Assembly (NCBI GenBank): GCA_041725875.1
Contig: JBGRQB010000009.1
Location: forward strand, 1-59,187
From: JBGRQB01 sp041725875
GTDB lineage: Bacteria; Bacteroidota; Ignavibacteria; Ignavibacteriales; Melioribacteraceae
DNA: 59,187 bases
Reading direction: 5' to 3'
Shown: one piece after another, positions 25,890 to 35,084 of the stretch
Layout: each line of letters starts with the position of its first letter
How positions within the stretch are numbered: the first letter of the stretch is position 1
Program-made: the position numbers and the translations under genes
The notes under the pieces: generated by a model
Told to the model about the DNA's origin: nothing
The model's input: the letters and a program-made list of their open reading frames with translations, nothing else
The model's database searches: none

Positions 25890-26066
25890 AAAAATCCTGT
25901 TGTTTAACCAATCGATCAAATTTTCAAACTAAAAACATTTTGCCTAATTTTGACCAAAATTATAAATTTTTTCGACAATTGTAAAGTAATAATTGAATAA
26001 AATTAGATAATGTTTGAATAAATAACTAATTTATTAAGGAAAATGACATTGATCTAATATTATGTT

Positions 26067-26106
26067 AACCTAAATAATTAAGTCACCCGACTTAATTATT
26101 TAGGTT
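26067..26106 (-). terminator. Strong terminator after the amylase gene
   Basis: An 18-base-pair perfect stem (AACCTAAATAATTAAGTC and its complement) with an ACCC loop, six bases after the amylase stop codon. The A-rich and T-rich arms make it able to work in both directions. Confidence 0.75.
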
Positions 26107-26112
26107 TGAGAT

Positions 26113-27933
26113 CTATAATTTTAATATTAGTAAGGTTGACCCCTCAATATTAAGGGTATTTTCACTATCCAACCTTAATTTTTTATCTTTCATTAAGTCA
26201 GTGGCAGTTTTAGAAAAATTAACAAACTTTCCTAAATCTTTCAGGCTGATTTCTCTTTTTTCTTCCGAAGCATTCACAATTACCAATATGTTTTCCTCCT
26301 TATATTTTTTTACATAGCCGTAAACATCGCCATAAGGAGGGAAGTGAATCATTTTTCCTTTTGAAAGAGCTTTATATTTTTTTCTTAACTCAAGCAGTTT
26401 TTTTGTGAAATCAAAAAGATCATTTTCCTCTTTGGTTCTGCCTTCTTTTGTAAAAGCATCTCTTTCAGAGTTTGAAAAACCACCTGGAAAATCTGCTCTC
26501 AGCAGACCGTGATCTTCTCCGCCCTGAATACCGATTTCGGTTCCATATAATATTTGCGGAATTCCTCTTGAAGTAAATAGAATGCCAAGGGCAAGTTTAA
26601 CTTTTGTACTGTTTCCTTTTGCTGCAAGCATTGCTCTTGTAACATCGTGGTTATCTATAAAAGTAACCAGTTTGTCTGGAGCAGGGTAAAGGTAATCCAT
26701 TGCAAAGGTTTCATATATATTATAAATGTTTTTTTCACCTTTAAGAAAGCCGTAAAACATATCTCTGATTGCAAAATCTGTTACAGACGGAAGATTTGAA
26801 TCAAACTTTCTCGGCATATAGCTGTTTTTCTGATAGTAGGCAAGAAAGGCTGCTTTGCCTGTCCACACTTCGCCAACTATATTAAAATCGGGATATTCTT
26901 CAAGAATCGCTTTTGCCCAGTCAGAAAGAAATTTCTCATCTGCATAAGGATAAGTATCTTCACGAATTCCGTCTATACCGGAAAACTCAATCCACCATAT
27001 TGTATTTTGGATAATGTAGTTTGCAACAAATTTGTTAGTCTGATTCAAATCAGGCATAGCATCTACAAACCATCCTTTTTGCAAAGTTTCTTTTGTTCTT
27101 TCATCTCCGTGAATGTCGGAAAGAACCATTTTGTGATGCTGCGCTGAAAGATGATTTTCAACAGATCCGTTTACCCATTCAGGAACAGGCAGACTTTTCA
27201 TCCAGGGATGATCTATGCTGCAATGGTTTGCAACGTGATCTAAAATAACTTTTAATCCTTTTTTGTGGGCAGTCTGTACAAACTCTCTGTAAAGTTCGTT
27301 TGTGCCGAATCGTTTATCTATATTATAGAAATCTGTTGCGCCATAACCGTGGTAGCTGAATTTTGTATCATTTTCCACAACCGGGTTGAGCCAAATTGCA
27401 GTAATACCAAGATCTTTCAGGTAATCAAGTTTATTAATAATTCCCTGTAAGTCACCTCCGTGGCGACCCAGACGAGTATTATCAAAAGCTTCCTTCATTC
27501 CTTCAACACTGTCGTTGCCTGTATCTCCATTTGCAAAACGATCGGGTGTAATAAGATAGATAACATCTTCGTTATTAAAACCTTTATGGTTGGAAGGATT
27601 ATTTTCTCTGGCATAAACAGGGAAATCTATTTCAACTGTACCTGAACTGTTTTTTAGTTTAAGAGAATATTTGCCTGGTTTGGCAGGAATTTTAACATCA
27701 ACAAAACAATAGTTGCTGTTTTTAACATTGTGAACTTTAGCTGGTGCATTTGCAAAGCTGGCAGTAACATTTGAAAGGTTTTCACCATAAACCATCAATT
27801 GTACATTATTCAATTTCATATCTGTCCACCAGTTAGCAGGTTCAAGCTTATTTACTTTAATCTGCTGTGCCTGGGCGAAGAATGAGAAGAATAATACAAC
27901 AACTGCCAATCTGATGATGTGGGGTATTTTCAT
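26113..27933 (-). CDS. GH13 alpha-amylase / neopullulanase (SusA-like)
   Basis: A 606-residue exported enzyme that should cut maltodextrins in the periplasm. Signal peptide 1-22 (FFSFFAQAQ, no lipobox Cys). Residues about 24-110 are the N-terminal Ig-like domain of cyclomaltodextrinases. The GH13 barrel follows, with DHVANH (region I), GIREDTYPYAD (nucleophile Asp), NIVGEVW (acid/base Glu) and FIDNHDVTR (third acid). A C-terminal beta domain ends the protein. It resembles Bacteroides SusA more than surface SusG. It is divergent from malQ over 197 bases; on its strand a TTTG (28024-28021) and TATCTTTC (27998-27991) are a weak Bacteroidota-type promoter candidate. Confidence 0.92.
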   Translation of the reverse strand: MKIPHIIRLAVVVLFFSFFAQAQQIKVNKLEPANWWTDMKLNNVQLMVYGENLSNVTASFANAPAKVHNVKNSNYCFVDVKIPAKPGKYSLKLKNSSGTVEIDFPVYARENNPSNHKGFNNEDVIYLITPDRFANGDTGNDSVEGMKEAFDNTRLGRHGGDLQGIINKLDYLKDLGITAIWLNPVVENDTKFSYHGYGATDFYNIDKRFGTNELYREFVQTAHKKGLKVILDHVANHCSIDHPWMKSLPVPEWVNGSVENHLSAQHHKMVLSDIHGDERTKETLQKGWFVDAMPDLNQTNKFVANYIIQNTIWWIEFSGIDGIREDTYPYADEKFLSDWAKAILEEYPDFNIVGEVWTGKAAFLAYYQKNSYMPRKFDSNLPSVTDFAIRDMFYGFLKGEKNIYNIYETFAMDYLYPAPDKLVTFIDNHDVTRAMLAAKGNSTKVKLALGILFTSRGIPQILYGTEIGIQGGEDHGLLRADFPGGFSNSERDAFTKEGRTKEENDLFDFTKKLLELRKKYKALSKGKMIHFPPYGDVYGYVKKYKEENILVIVNASEEKREISLKDLGKFVNFSKTATDLMKDKKLRLDSENTLNIEGSTLLILKL

Positions 27934-28130
27934 CGATTAACAACTCCGTAATAATTAAACTATATCTTTTTCGGGGAAAAAAGATAGTCGGAAAGATATA
28001 AAAAAAATTATAAACTTAGTCAAAAAAAACTCTCAGCCTAAAAAAAATCAAAAAACTGCCCCAATTATATTAAATGAATAAAAAAAATCATTAAATTGGC
28101 GACATAAAGTTTAACACTTTAGGAGACCCC

Positions 28131-29624
28131 ATGAAAATAAACAGAAGTGCAGGAATGCTTCTGCATCCTACTTCATTGCCCGGACCCTATGGAATTGGGG
28201 ATTTGGGATATGAAGCATTTAAATTTATCGATTTTATGAAAGAAGCCGGTCAGAAACTTTGGCAGGTTTTTCCTTTGGGACCAACAGGTTTCGGAGATTC
28301 CCCGTATCAGTGTTTTTCAGCCTTTGCTGGTAATCCGCTATTAATAAGCCCCGATATTTTAGTGGAAGAAAAATTACTGGATGTTTCCGATCTGCAAGGC
28401 ATCCCTCATTTTGATGTTAACAATGTACAGTTTGGCGAAGTTATAAACTTCAAACATTCTTTACTTGAAAAAGCTTTCAACAATTCAATCGAAAGAGATA
28501 TTCGGTTCCCCGAAGAGTTTGAAGAGTTTTGCAATAAGAATGAATTTTGGCTGGAAGATTTTGCTCTTTTTATGGCTGGTAAAAAACATTATCAGGGTAA
28601 AATTTGGGCTGACTGGGATAAAGATTTTGCTGCGCGCAAACCGGAAGCTCTTAAAATCTGGAAAGAAAAACTTGCAAAAGATGTTGAATATCAGAAGTTT
28701 ATTCAGTTTCATTTCTTCAAACAGTGGAACGCTATAAAAGCTTATGCAAATGAAAAAGAGATTTCAGTAATTGGTGATTTGCCGATTTATGTTTCTTACG
28801 ACAGCTCCGATGTTTGGGCTGATCCTGAATTGTTCTCTGTGAATGAAGAGGGCAAACTCACTTCGGTTGCCGGAGTTCCGCCAGATTATTTTAGTCCTAC
28901 AGGACAACTTTGGGGAAATCCTCTTTACAACTGGGATGAAATGAAAAAAGATAATTTTGCCTGGTGGATAAAAAGATTTTCACAAATGTACAAACTTGTA
29001 GATATAGTTCGTATAGATCACTTCAGAGGATTTGAAGCTTACTATAAAATAGCAGGCGATGCAAAAACTGCAGAGCAAGGAGAATGGGTAAAAGCACCCG
29101 GAATGGAATTATTTAAAGCAGTTAAAAAAGCTTTGGGTAATGTTCCTATTCTTGCCGAAGATCTTGGAGTAATCACACCGGAAGTTGAAGAATTAAGAGA
29201 TCATTTTGAGTTTCCGGGAATGAAAATACTTCAATTTGCATTTGGTGACACAGGAGAAAAGCGATTTCTTCCGCATAATCATACTGAAAACAGTGTGGTT
29301 TACACTGGTTCTCACGATAATGAAACAACAGCCGGATTTTTCTGGAGAGAAAGAGATCAGAATTCTGGAATTTATCACGCGGCTCAGGATTATATGAATT
29401 TCTGGGGCGAAGAGATGTGCGAAGCTTTAATTAAAACAGCTTACAAATCTGTTGCAAATATTGTGATTATTCCGCTGCAAGATATTTTTAATCTGGGTAA
29501 TGAAGCAAGAATGAACTTCCCGGGACAGGCGGCTGGTAACTGGACCTGGAGATTTACTGCAAATCAGCTTAACTCCGGATTAGCGCAAAAATATAATCAT
29601 TTTGTAAAAATGTACGCCAGATAG
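28131..29624 (+). CDS. malQ: 4-alpha-glucanotransferase (amylomaltase, GH77)
   Basis: Transfers glucan segments between maltodextrins in the cytoplasm, releasing glucose. The 497-residue length is that of the short bacterial form. It opens RSAGMLLHPTSLPGPYGIGD and has the GH77 catalytic regions WADPELF, VRIDHFRGFEAYY (nucleophile Asp), AEDLGVITPEV (Glu) and YTGSHDNETT (Asp), and ends FNLGNEARMNFPG. TTAGGAGACCCC gives a strong ribosome site. It is divergent from the amylase and followed by a terminator, so a single-gene unit under likely shared control. Confidence 0.96.
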   Translation: MKINRSAGMLLHPTSLPGPYGIGDLGYEAFKFIDFMKEAGQKLWQVFPLGPTGFGDSPYQCFSAFAGNPLLISPDILVEEKLLDVSDLQGIPHFDVNNVQFGEVINFKHSLLEKAFNNSIERDIRFPEEFEEFCNKNEFWLEDFALFMAGKKHYQGKIWADWDKDFAARKPEALKIWKEKLAKDVEYQKFIQFHFFKQWNAIKAYANEKEISVIGDLPIYVSYDSSDVWADPELFSVNEEGKLTSVAGVPPDYFSPTGQLWGNPLYNWDEMKKDNFAWWIKRFSQMYKLVDIVRIDHFRGFEAYYKIAGDAKTAEQGEWVKAPGMELFKAVKKALGNVPILAEDLGVITPEVEELRDHFEFPGMKILQFAFGDTGEKRFLPHNHTENSVVYTGSHDNETTAGFFWRERDQNSGIYHAAQDYMNFWGEEMCEALIKTAYKSVANIVIIPLQDIFNLGNEARMNFPGQAAGNWTWRFTANQLNSGLAQKYNHFVKMYAR

Positions 29625-29654
29625 TTTTATCTGAAATATATTAAAAAACTTTAT

Positions 29655-29693
29655 AACCTGTTCGATAATTCTTTTGTTGAACAGGTTTTTTTA
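29655..29693 (+). terminator. Rho-independent terminator after malQ
   Basis: AACCTGTTC / GAACAGGTT nine-base-pair stem with a 15-base loop, followed by seven T. Confidence 0.88.
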
Positions 29694-29709
29694 TGTCTAA
29701 CTAATCGAA

Positions 29710-31680
29710 ATGAAGAACAAAATAAAAATATTGTTGGTCTTAATTTCAGTTTCAGGCGGGATTTTTGGGCAGGTTGCAGATTCTTTAAGTATTGATGACC
29801 TTTTCAAAATGGATCTGGAAGAGCTTCTTAATGTTAAAATCAGAGTCTCAACCTCAGAGGCAACCGATGTTTTCAGAACTCCTTCAACTGTAACAGTTAT
29901 TGATCAAAATCAAATTAAACTTTTCGGCTTTACAACTATCTCCGAAGCATTAAGATCCATTGCCGGAATAGATGTGATGCAGACTATAATTGACCGCAAC
30001 GTAACAACCTCGCGCGGGGTTCTCCAAAATTTTTATGCAAACAAAATACTTTTGATGATAAATAATATCCCGACTTATCAGCCTATTAATGGCGACGGAC
30101 ACCTGGAAAGGGTAAGTCTGAACGACGTTGAAAGAATTGAAGTCCTGAAAGGACCAGCTTCTGTTTTATATGGGAGCAATGCTTATGCCGGAGTTGTAAA
30201 TATTATTTTGCGACAAAATGAAAAGTTCAGTATAAACGGATATGGAAGTGTCGGCTATAAAAACAGATTTTCTTCCGGTATTAATATGATATACAACAAA
30301 AAAGATTTCAACATGTTTATCTCGGCAAACAACGGCTCGGAAGAGAAAAACGGTTACACAATGGCAAGCAAAAAGGGAGCTTACAGCAACAACGATTCAA
30401 CATATACCTATTATGACAATGAATATGTAAACAACTTTAACGCACTGCTGAAGTATAAAAACCATTCACTTTATCTTAATACGTTCCGGTTTGATCATTC
30501 TTATCTTGGAGCGGAACCATCTTACAGAAGCGGGGCAAACAAGCTGGTAAAAAACAGCGGAACGCTTGTAAATTACAAATTTGAACAAAATATGGATGAA
30601 AAACTTCGGTTCAACATAGATGTAACTTATGATTATTTTACACGCAAACTTCCGCTTTCGCAAGATTATTCAAATATAACAGTTTCAACATCTGACAGGG
30701 TAAACAGCAGGTTTAATCTTATTTATGATTACTCAGGAGATATTCGTCTGGAAACAGGATTGAGTTACGAACTCAGAATGAGTTGTGCTCAGGAAACAAG
30801 AAACGGAATCACTGATGAACTTATCAGAATAAATGAAGAAGGACAGGAAGATATTTACGAAGTTTCCGCTTATGCTCAGCTTTATTATAATCTGGATGAT
30901 TTCCGTTTTTCAGCCGGAGTAAGATATACTAAAAATGAACTTTTTGGCGATAATGTTTCGCTGAGATTTACCGGAGTTTATTCCCTTGGCAACAGAGAAG
31001 CAATAAAGTTTATTTATGGCGAATCTTTCAGAGCACCAACTTTGCTGGAAATGTTTTTCTCGCATCCGACAGTCGTAGGAAACAAACAGCTTTCGCCTGA
31101 AAAAAGCAAATCATACGAACTGGTTTATCTTAAAAGTATAAAGAATTTATATTTTCAGATACTCGGATACTATGCAACTTATATGGATTTAATTGAAAGA
31201 TACACTGATATTTCGGGTCCTCCAAGCAAATATAGAAATGCTTCTTCCCTTAATGGTTATGGTATTGAAGCGGAAGTGAAATATAATCTGCAGAATAACT
31301 TTAATCTTTTTGCAAATTATAATTACATCTCCGGTGTTAACGGCGGTGATGAAAAAGTGTATAAATATGTACCTGATCATAATCTGGCAGTCGGACTCTC
31401 AAAAAAAATCGGTGACTTTATTTTCTCCGGTAATTTAGATTTTTATTCAAAAACCGAAGGCCATCTTAAAAAAATAAATCCTCAGGTAAATGCAACTTTT
31501 AACATCGGATTTAACGCAAATTTAGGCGATCTTGCCACCAAACATATAATTTCGTTCAAAAATATTTTTAACGGGGATATGCTTACGCCGGAATATATCA
31601 GAAAAACATCAAACATTAATGCACTTCCCACAACAGGCTACGGGAGAAGGGTAATTTACTCTCTCTACATCTATTACTAA
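29710..31680 (+). CDS. TonB-dependent outer-membrane receptor
   Basis: A 656-residue receptor without the SusC N-terminal extension, thus of the siderophore/cobalamin/sugar type. Signal peptide 1-20 (SGGIFGQ), then LDDLFKMDLEELLNVKIRVST, typical of Chlorobi/Bacteroidota receptors. Plug domain about 45-165 (TPSTVTVIDQNQIKLFGF, ERIEVLKGPASVLYGSNAYAGVVNI) and a barrel to the end at VIYSLYIYY with the terminal aromatic. No SusD partner follows. Between malQ and a ROK regulator it may import a sugar, but no ligand can be read from sequence. It has its own terminator upstream. Confidence 0.9.
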   Translation: MKNKIKILLVLISVSGGIFGQVADSLSIDDLFKMDLEELLNVKIRVSTSEATDVFRTPSTVTVIDQNQIKLFGFTTISEALRSIAGIDVMQTIIDRNVTTSRGVLQNFYANKILLMINNIPTYQPINGDGHLERVSLNDVERIEVLKGPASVLYGSNAYAGVVNIILRQNEKFSINGYGSVGYKNRFSSGINMIYNKKDFNMFISANNGSEEKNGYTMASKKGAYSNNDSTYTYYDNEYVNNFNALLKYKNHSLYLNTFRFDHSYLGAEPSYRSGANKLVKNSGTLVNYKFEQNMDEKLRFNIDVTYDYFTRKLPLSQDYSNITVSTSDRVNSRFNLIYDYSGDIRLETGLSYELRMSCAQETRNGITDELIRINEEGQEDIYEVSAYAQLYYNLDDFRFSAGVRYTKNELFGDNVSLRFTGVYSLGNREAIKFIYGESFRAPTLLEMFFSHPTVVGNKQLSPEKSKSYELVYLKSIKNLYFQILGYYATYMDLIERYTDISGPPSKYRNASSLNGYGIEAEVKYNLQNNFNLFANYNYISGVNGGDEKVYKYVPDHNLAVGLSKKIGDFIFSGNLDFYSKTEGHLKKINPQVNATFNIGFNANLGDLATKHIISFKNIFNGDMLTPEYIRKTSNINALPTTGYGRRVIYSLYIYY

Positions 31681-31775
31681 CTCTCCTCTGATTTGTTTTG
31701 TAAGATCTTTTCGCTATCTTTATGTGTTAAACTACGATATGTAGATTTATAATTTCTTACTCTTATTATTTTAAA

Positions 31776-33002
31776 ATGGCAAATATGAAAAAAGTTGTAA
31801 AGAAAAATCAGATCCGCAGAAACCTGATTATGCGGGCCTTGCTTGATAATAAACAGTTATCTTTAACCGATCTGAAAGAGCTAACCGGAATAAGTCTGCC
31901 CCTTGTTTCATCTATAGTTTCCCAACTTGAAGATGAAAATTTTGTTGAAGGTGTAGCGGATATAAAAATAGTTCAGGCCGGCAGACCCCCGTCAATATTT
32001 AAGATAAATGGAAAAGCCGGATATATTATCGGGATAGATTTGGGGAGAACAAGTACAAGTTTTATTATTCTCGATCTTGAATTAAATCTGGTTTTGGAAG
32101 AGAGAAAGAAAATTCAGTTTTTAAGCAATGATATAGAAGTTCTTGACAGTCTGAAAAAAGAACTCGACGCAATTTTAAAAGAAAACAATATTAACTGGAA
32201 AGAAGTTTTATCAATGGGAATTTCGATTCCGGGGATAGTTCAGGGACCGCAGGGAAGAAGTGAAACCTATCTTAATTTTGATGGACAAAACATTGTTGAA
32301 CTTCTGGAAGAGAAATTTAAGAAGCCTGTAAAAATTGAACACGATATAAAAGCAATGACACTGGGCGAACTTAATTTTGGTTTGGCCAAAAATAAAAAAA
32401 ATGTAATTTGTGTGAACATTGGTTATGGTCTGGCAGCAGGATTAATTATAGATGGCAAACTTTATTACGGCAGTGAAAGTTTTGCCGGTGAGTTTGGACA
32501 TATCCAAATTGATGTTAACGGTCCGCTTTGCTACTGCGGTAAAAGAGGTTGTCTGGAGTTATATTGTTCCGGAAAAGCAATTGCTGCAAGAGTAAAAGAG
32601 AAAATTAAAAATGGTGCGGTAACCATAATAACATCAAAGAAAGATTTTGATATAGAGAAACTCGACGCCAAATTGATTATCGAAAATGCAAAAGAAGGTG
32701 ATCAGTTTTGTATGGAAATATTGGAAGAAGCCGGTAAATATCTGGGATATGGTTTGGCGCAGTTGGTAAATGTATTTAATCCTGAGTTAATTATCTTTGG
32801 CGGAAGAATTACCGACGGAGAAGAATTTATTCTTAATCCGGTGAAGATAGCTGCAATAAAACATTCACTTGTTCACCTTAACAGAAATATAGATTTTCAG
32901 ATTACAGAACTCGGAACCAGCGCAGGAGCGCTTGGTGCTGCCCGACTCGCGGCAAATGAAATCTTTGAAGTAGATCATCTTGATCCCGCTTCTTTAATAT
33001 AA
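31776..33002 (+). CDS. ROK-family transcriptional regulator
   Basis: A 408-residue protein of NagC/XylR type. Residues about 12-70 are a MarR-like winged helix (LSLTDLKELTGISLPLVSSIVSQL). Residues about 85-400 form the ROK sugar-kinase fold: GIDLGRTSTS phosphate loop, GYGLAAGLIIDGKLYYG, EFGHIQID and the zinc site CYCGKRGCLE (Cys252, Cys254, Cys259). It most likely represses starch/maltodextrin genes and is released by a sugar; target and inducer are inferred. The first ATG is used although MKK four residues in is possible. It has its own terminator. Confidence 0.9.
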   Translation: MANMKKVVKKNQIRRNLIMRALLDNKQLSLTDLKELTGISLPLVSSIVSQLEDENFVEGVADIKIVQAGRPPSIFKINGKAGYIIGIDLGRTSTSFIILDLELNLVLEERKKIQFLSNDIEVLDSLKKELDAILKENNINWKEVLSMGISIPGIVQGPQGRSETYLNFDGQNIVELLEEKFKKPVKIEHDIKAMTLGELNFGLAKNKKNVICVNIGYGLAAGLIIDGKLYYGSESFAGEFGHIQIDVNGPLCYCGKRGCLELYCSGKAIAARVKEKIKNGAVTIITSKKDFDIEKLDAKLIIENAKEGDQFCMEILEEAGKYLGYGLAQLVNVFNPELIIFGGRITDGEEFILNPVKIAAIKHSLVHLNRNIDFQITELGTSAGALGAARLAANEIFEVDHLDPASLI

Positions 33003-33014
33003 AATTCCAACCTG

Positions 33015-33042
33015 AGGCAGTGATTATTCACTGCCTTTTTTT
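33015..33042 (+). terminator. Rho-independent terminator after the ROK regulator
   Basis: AGGCAGTGA / TCACTGCCT nine-base-pair stem, TTAT loop, seven T. Confidence 0.9.
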
Positions 33043-33070
33043 ATCCGCTCAAAATTAATATTCTTGTATC

Positions 33071-33099
33071 AGACTAAAATAAAGACTAAATTATAGTCT
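33071..33099 (+). promoter_or_regulatory. Operator-like repeats upstream of the Phd/ParE-type module
   Basis: Direct repeat AGACTAAA (33071-33078 and 33083-33090), the second forming AGACTA-AATTA-TAGTCT with its complement at 33094-33099. It ends 19 bases before the antitoxin start, the usual position for autorepression by antitoxin or complex. Confidence 0.6.
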
Positions 33100-33117
33100 A
33101 TACAAAAAGGTGATACA

Positions 33118-33414
33118 ATGAAATATAGCGAATCAATAAAACCAATAAGTTATCTTAAAACCCACGCATCTGAAGTGATAAGAGACATTTCGGAAAACCA
33201 AAAAACTATGATAATAACTCATAACGGCGAAGCAAAAGCAGTGTTGCAAGATGTGAAAGTTTATGAACAAACTCAGGAAAATATTGCTATGCTTAAAATA
33301 TTAACTTTGAGCAGTCTGAAAATTTCAGATAAAGATTTTAAGCCGGCAACAAAATCATTTAAAGATTTGAGAAGTCAGATTGATAAATTCAAGCAGGAAC
33401 AGGATGAAATATAA
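33118..33414 (+). CDS. Type II antitoxin, Phd/YefM family
   Basis: A 98-residue DNA-binding antitoxin. The N-terminal fold is clear: ISYLKTHASEVIRDISENQKT...IITHNGEAKAVLQDVKVYEQ, then a C-terminal arm that should wrap the toxin. Its last 11 bases overlap the toxin gene. An AAAGGTG ribosome site precedes the ATG. It likely represses its own promoter through the AGACTA repeats just upstream and neutralises the partner protein. Confidence 0.92.
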   Translation: MKYSESIKPISYLKTHASEVIRDISENQKTMIITHNGEAKAVLQDVKVYEQTQENIAMLKILTLSSLKISDKDFKPATKSFKDLRSQIDKFKQEQDEI

Positions 33415-33739
33415 AGTTAACATCGTTGAAACTGCTGAAGAAGATATATTTGAAATTTACAAATGTGTTTATCTAAATGATTCTGAAGAAAAAGCGGAAA
33501 AACTGTATACTAATATTCAGAAAAGAATAATTGCTTTGCAGGAAAATCCGCAAAGAGGACGGGCGCCAAAAGAACTTCAACTTTTTCAGATGAAAGAATT
33601 TCTGGAAATTCAATTCAAACCTTACAGAATAATTTATCAGATTATTGAAAAAAATGTTTATGTGCATTGCATTCTTGACGGAAGAAGAGATATGCAAAGT
33701 CTGCTGCATGAAAGATTGCTCAGAACCGGACAAATCTGA
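33404..33739 (+). CDS. Type II toxin, RelE/ParE superfamily
   Basis: A 111-residue toxin starting MKYKVNIVETAEEDIFEIYK; I chose this ATG (AGGA 4-5 bases upstream) over an earlier non-ATG start. Family features: FEIYKCVYLNDSEEKAEKLY, LQENPQRGRAPKEL, EFLEIQFKPYRIIYQIIEKNVYVHCILDGRRDMQSLL. The pattern is closest to ParE/RelE-like proteins in Bacteroidota. Whether it acts on gyrase or on ribosome-bound mRNA cannot be told. It overlaps the antitoxin gene, as is usual for such pairs. Confidence 0.9.
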   Translation: MKYKVNIVETAEEDIFEIYKCVYLNDSEEKAEKLYTNIQKRIIALQENPQRGRAPKELQLFQMKEFLEIQFKPYRIIYQIIEKNVYVHCILDGRRDMQSLLHERLLRTGQI

Positions 33740-33831
33740 ATAGAGTCTTACCAAGATTAAAAATCAAATCTGTTAACAGGGAATTTATTATTTTTGTTGC
33801 TTTGTTTAACAGACTTACAACAGGAATATCA

Positions 33832-35082
33832 TTGAATAACAAAGCAAAATTATATGGATGGTTTGTAGTTGCAGCTTCCTGGCTGGCGGTTTTTAGTCTT
33901 TTTGGTTACAGAGCAACATTTGCAATTCTAAAAGAACCAATGAGTTTAGATTTGGGATGGAGTCAGACTCAAATCACATTCGGTTATTCATTAATGATGA
34001 TATTTTATGCGCTAACCGCTTTTTTCGGGGGAATGATTCTCGATAGATGGGGTACGCGACCTGTTTATGCTCTTTCAGCAATTTTTGGCGGAGCTGGATT
34101 TTTGTGCACAAGCTTTGTTGAATCATATCTTGCATATCTTTTTACTTTTGGAGTTTTGGCAGGAATTGCAACAGGGATGTTGTGGGTAACTTCAACAGTT
34201 TCTGTCCGTAAATGGTTTGTGGGAAAATCTTATGCAACTATGTGGGGAATTGCTTTTGCCGGAGCTCCGGTTGCGCAATGGGTTCTTGCAGAAGTTACAA
34301 AAAATTCTCTTAGTTCCGGTGCCGCAGATGCCTGGAGAAACACAATGCTTTTGCTGGGCATTATAATTTTTATCACACTTTTGGCTGCTACACTTATTGC
34401 CAGAAAAACACCCGAAAAGTATAATTTGATTCCTTTTGGCGAACTTAATAGCAATAATGGAACCGAACCTGAATGGTCGGTAAAACAAGCGTTCGCAAGC
34501 TACGCAATATGGGGCGCGATATTAACTTTTCTGACAAGTATGATGGCTGAGTTTTTAATCTGGACCCAAATAGTAAGTTACTGGACAACCGATCTTGGCT
34601 GGACACAAGAGAGGGCAGTAGATGTTTATAAAACAATTGGTATCATTGGTATTTTCAGTATGCCCCTTTTAGGAATTGCTGCTGATAAGCTGGTTGCAAA
34701 AACAGGAAGTGAAGCGCGCGGAAGAAAAATTATGCTTATTGCCGGTCCTTTAACCGGCGCAATTGCGTGTATTCTTTTATTGCAGTCTGATTCATTATTA
34801 CTTGCTTATATAGCTGCTTTTATCTTTGCTGTTTACTGGGCAATTGTTCCAGGAGGAGTTGTAGGATACACGGGCGCAGTTTACGGCAGAAAGACTTTAG
34901 GAAAAATATGGGGACTGGCAACATTAATTGTTATGGGAATTGGTCCCTTTACCGGATCTTTTCTTGGCGGACTTTTTAAAGATTTGTCAGGCACATATAT
35001 CTGGTCAATCAGCTTTGCACTTGTTTCTTTTATAACTTCTGCTCTATTTGCATTCACTTTGCCGTTAAGAGCGGAAAAGTAA
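33832..35082 (+). CDS. MFS transporter (monocarboxylate/OFA-like)
   Basis: A 416-residue inner-membrane carrier with 12 hydrophobic segments. Starting at TTG 33832 puts CAGGA six bases upstream; an earlier TTG at 33802 adds ten residues but has no ribosome site. Features: YGWFVVAASWLAVFSLFGYR, FFGGMILDRWGTRPVYAL (motif A, helices 2-3), GVLAGIATGMLWVTSTVSVRKWF. This layout is seen in oxalate/formate and monocarboxylate carriers; the substrate is unknown. It converges with the ABC-F gene, with only two bases between stops. Confidence 0.87.
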   Translation: MNNKAKLYGWFVVAASWLAVFSLFGYRATFAILKEPMSLDLGWSQTQITFGYSLMMIFYALTAFFGGMILDRWGTRPVYALSAIFGGAGFLCTSFVESYLAYLFTFGVLAGIATGMLWVTSTVSVRKWFVGKSYATMWGIAFAGAPVAQWVLAEVTKNSLSSGAADAWRNTMLLLGIIIFITLLAATLIARKTPEKYNLIPFGELNSNNGTEPEWSVKQAFASYAIWGAILTFLTSMMAEFLIWTQIVSYWTTDLGWTQERAVDVYKTIGIIGIFSMPLLGIAADKLVAKTGSEARGRKIMLIAGPLTGAIACILLLQSDSLLLAYIAAFIFAVYWAIVPGGVVGYTGAVYGRKTLGKIWGLATLIVMGIGPFTGSFLGGLFKDLSGTYIWSISFALVSFITSALFAFTLPLRAEK

Positions 35083-35084
35083 AA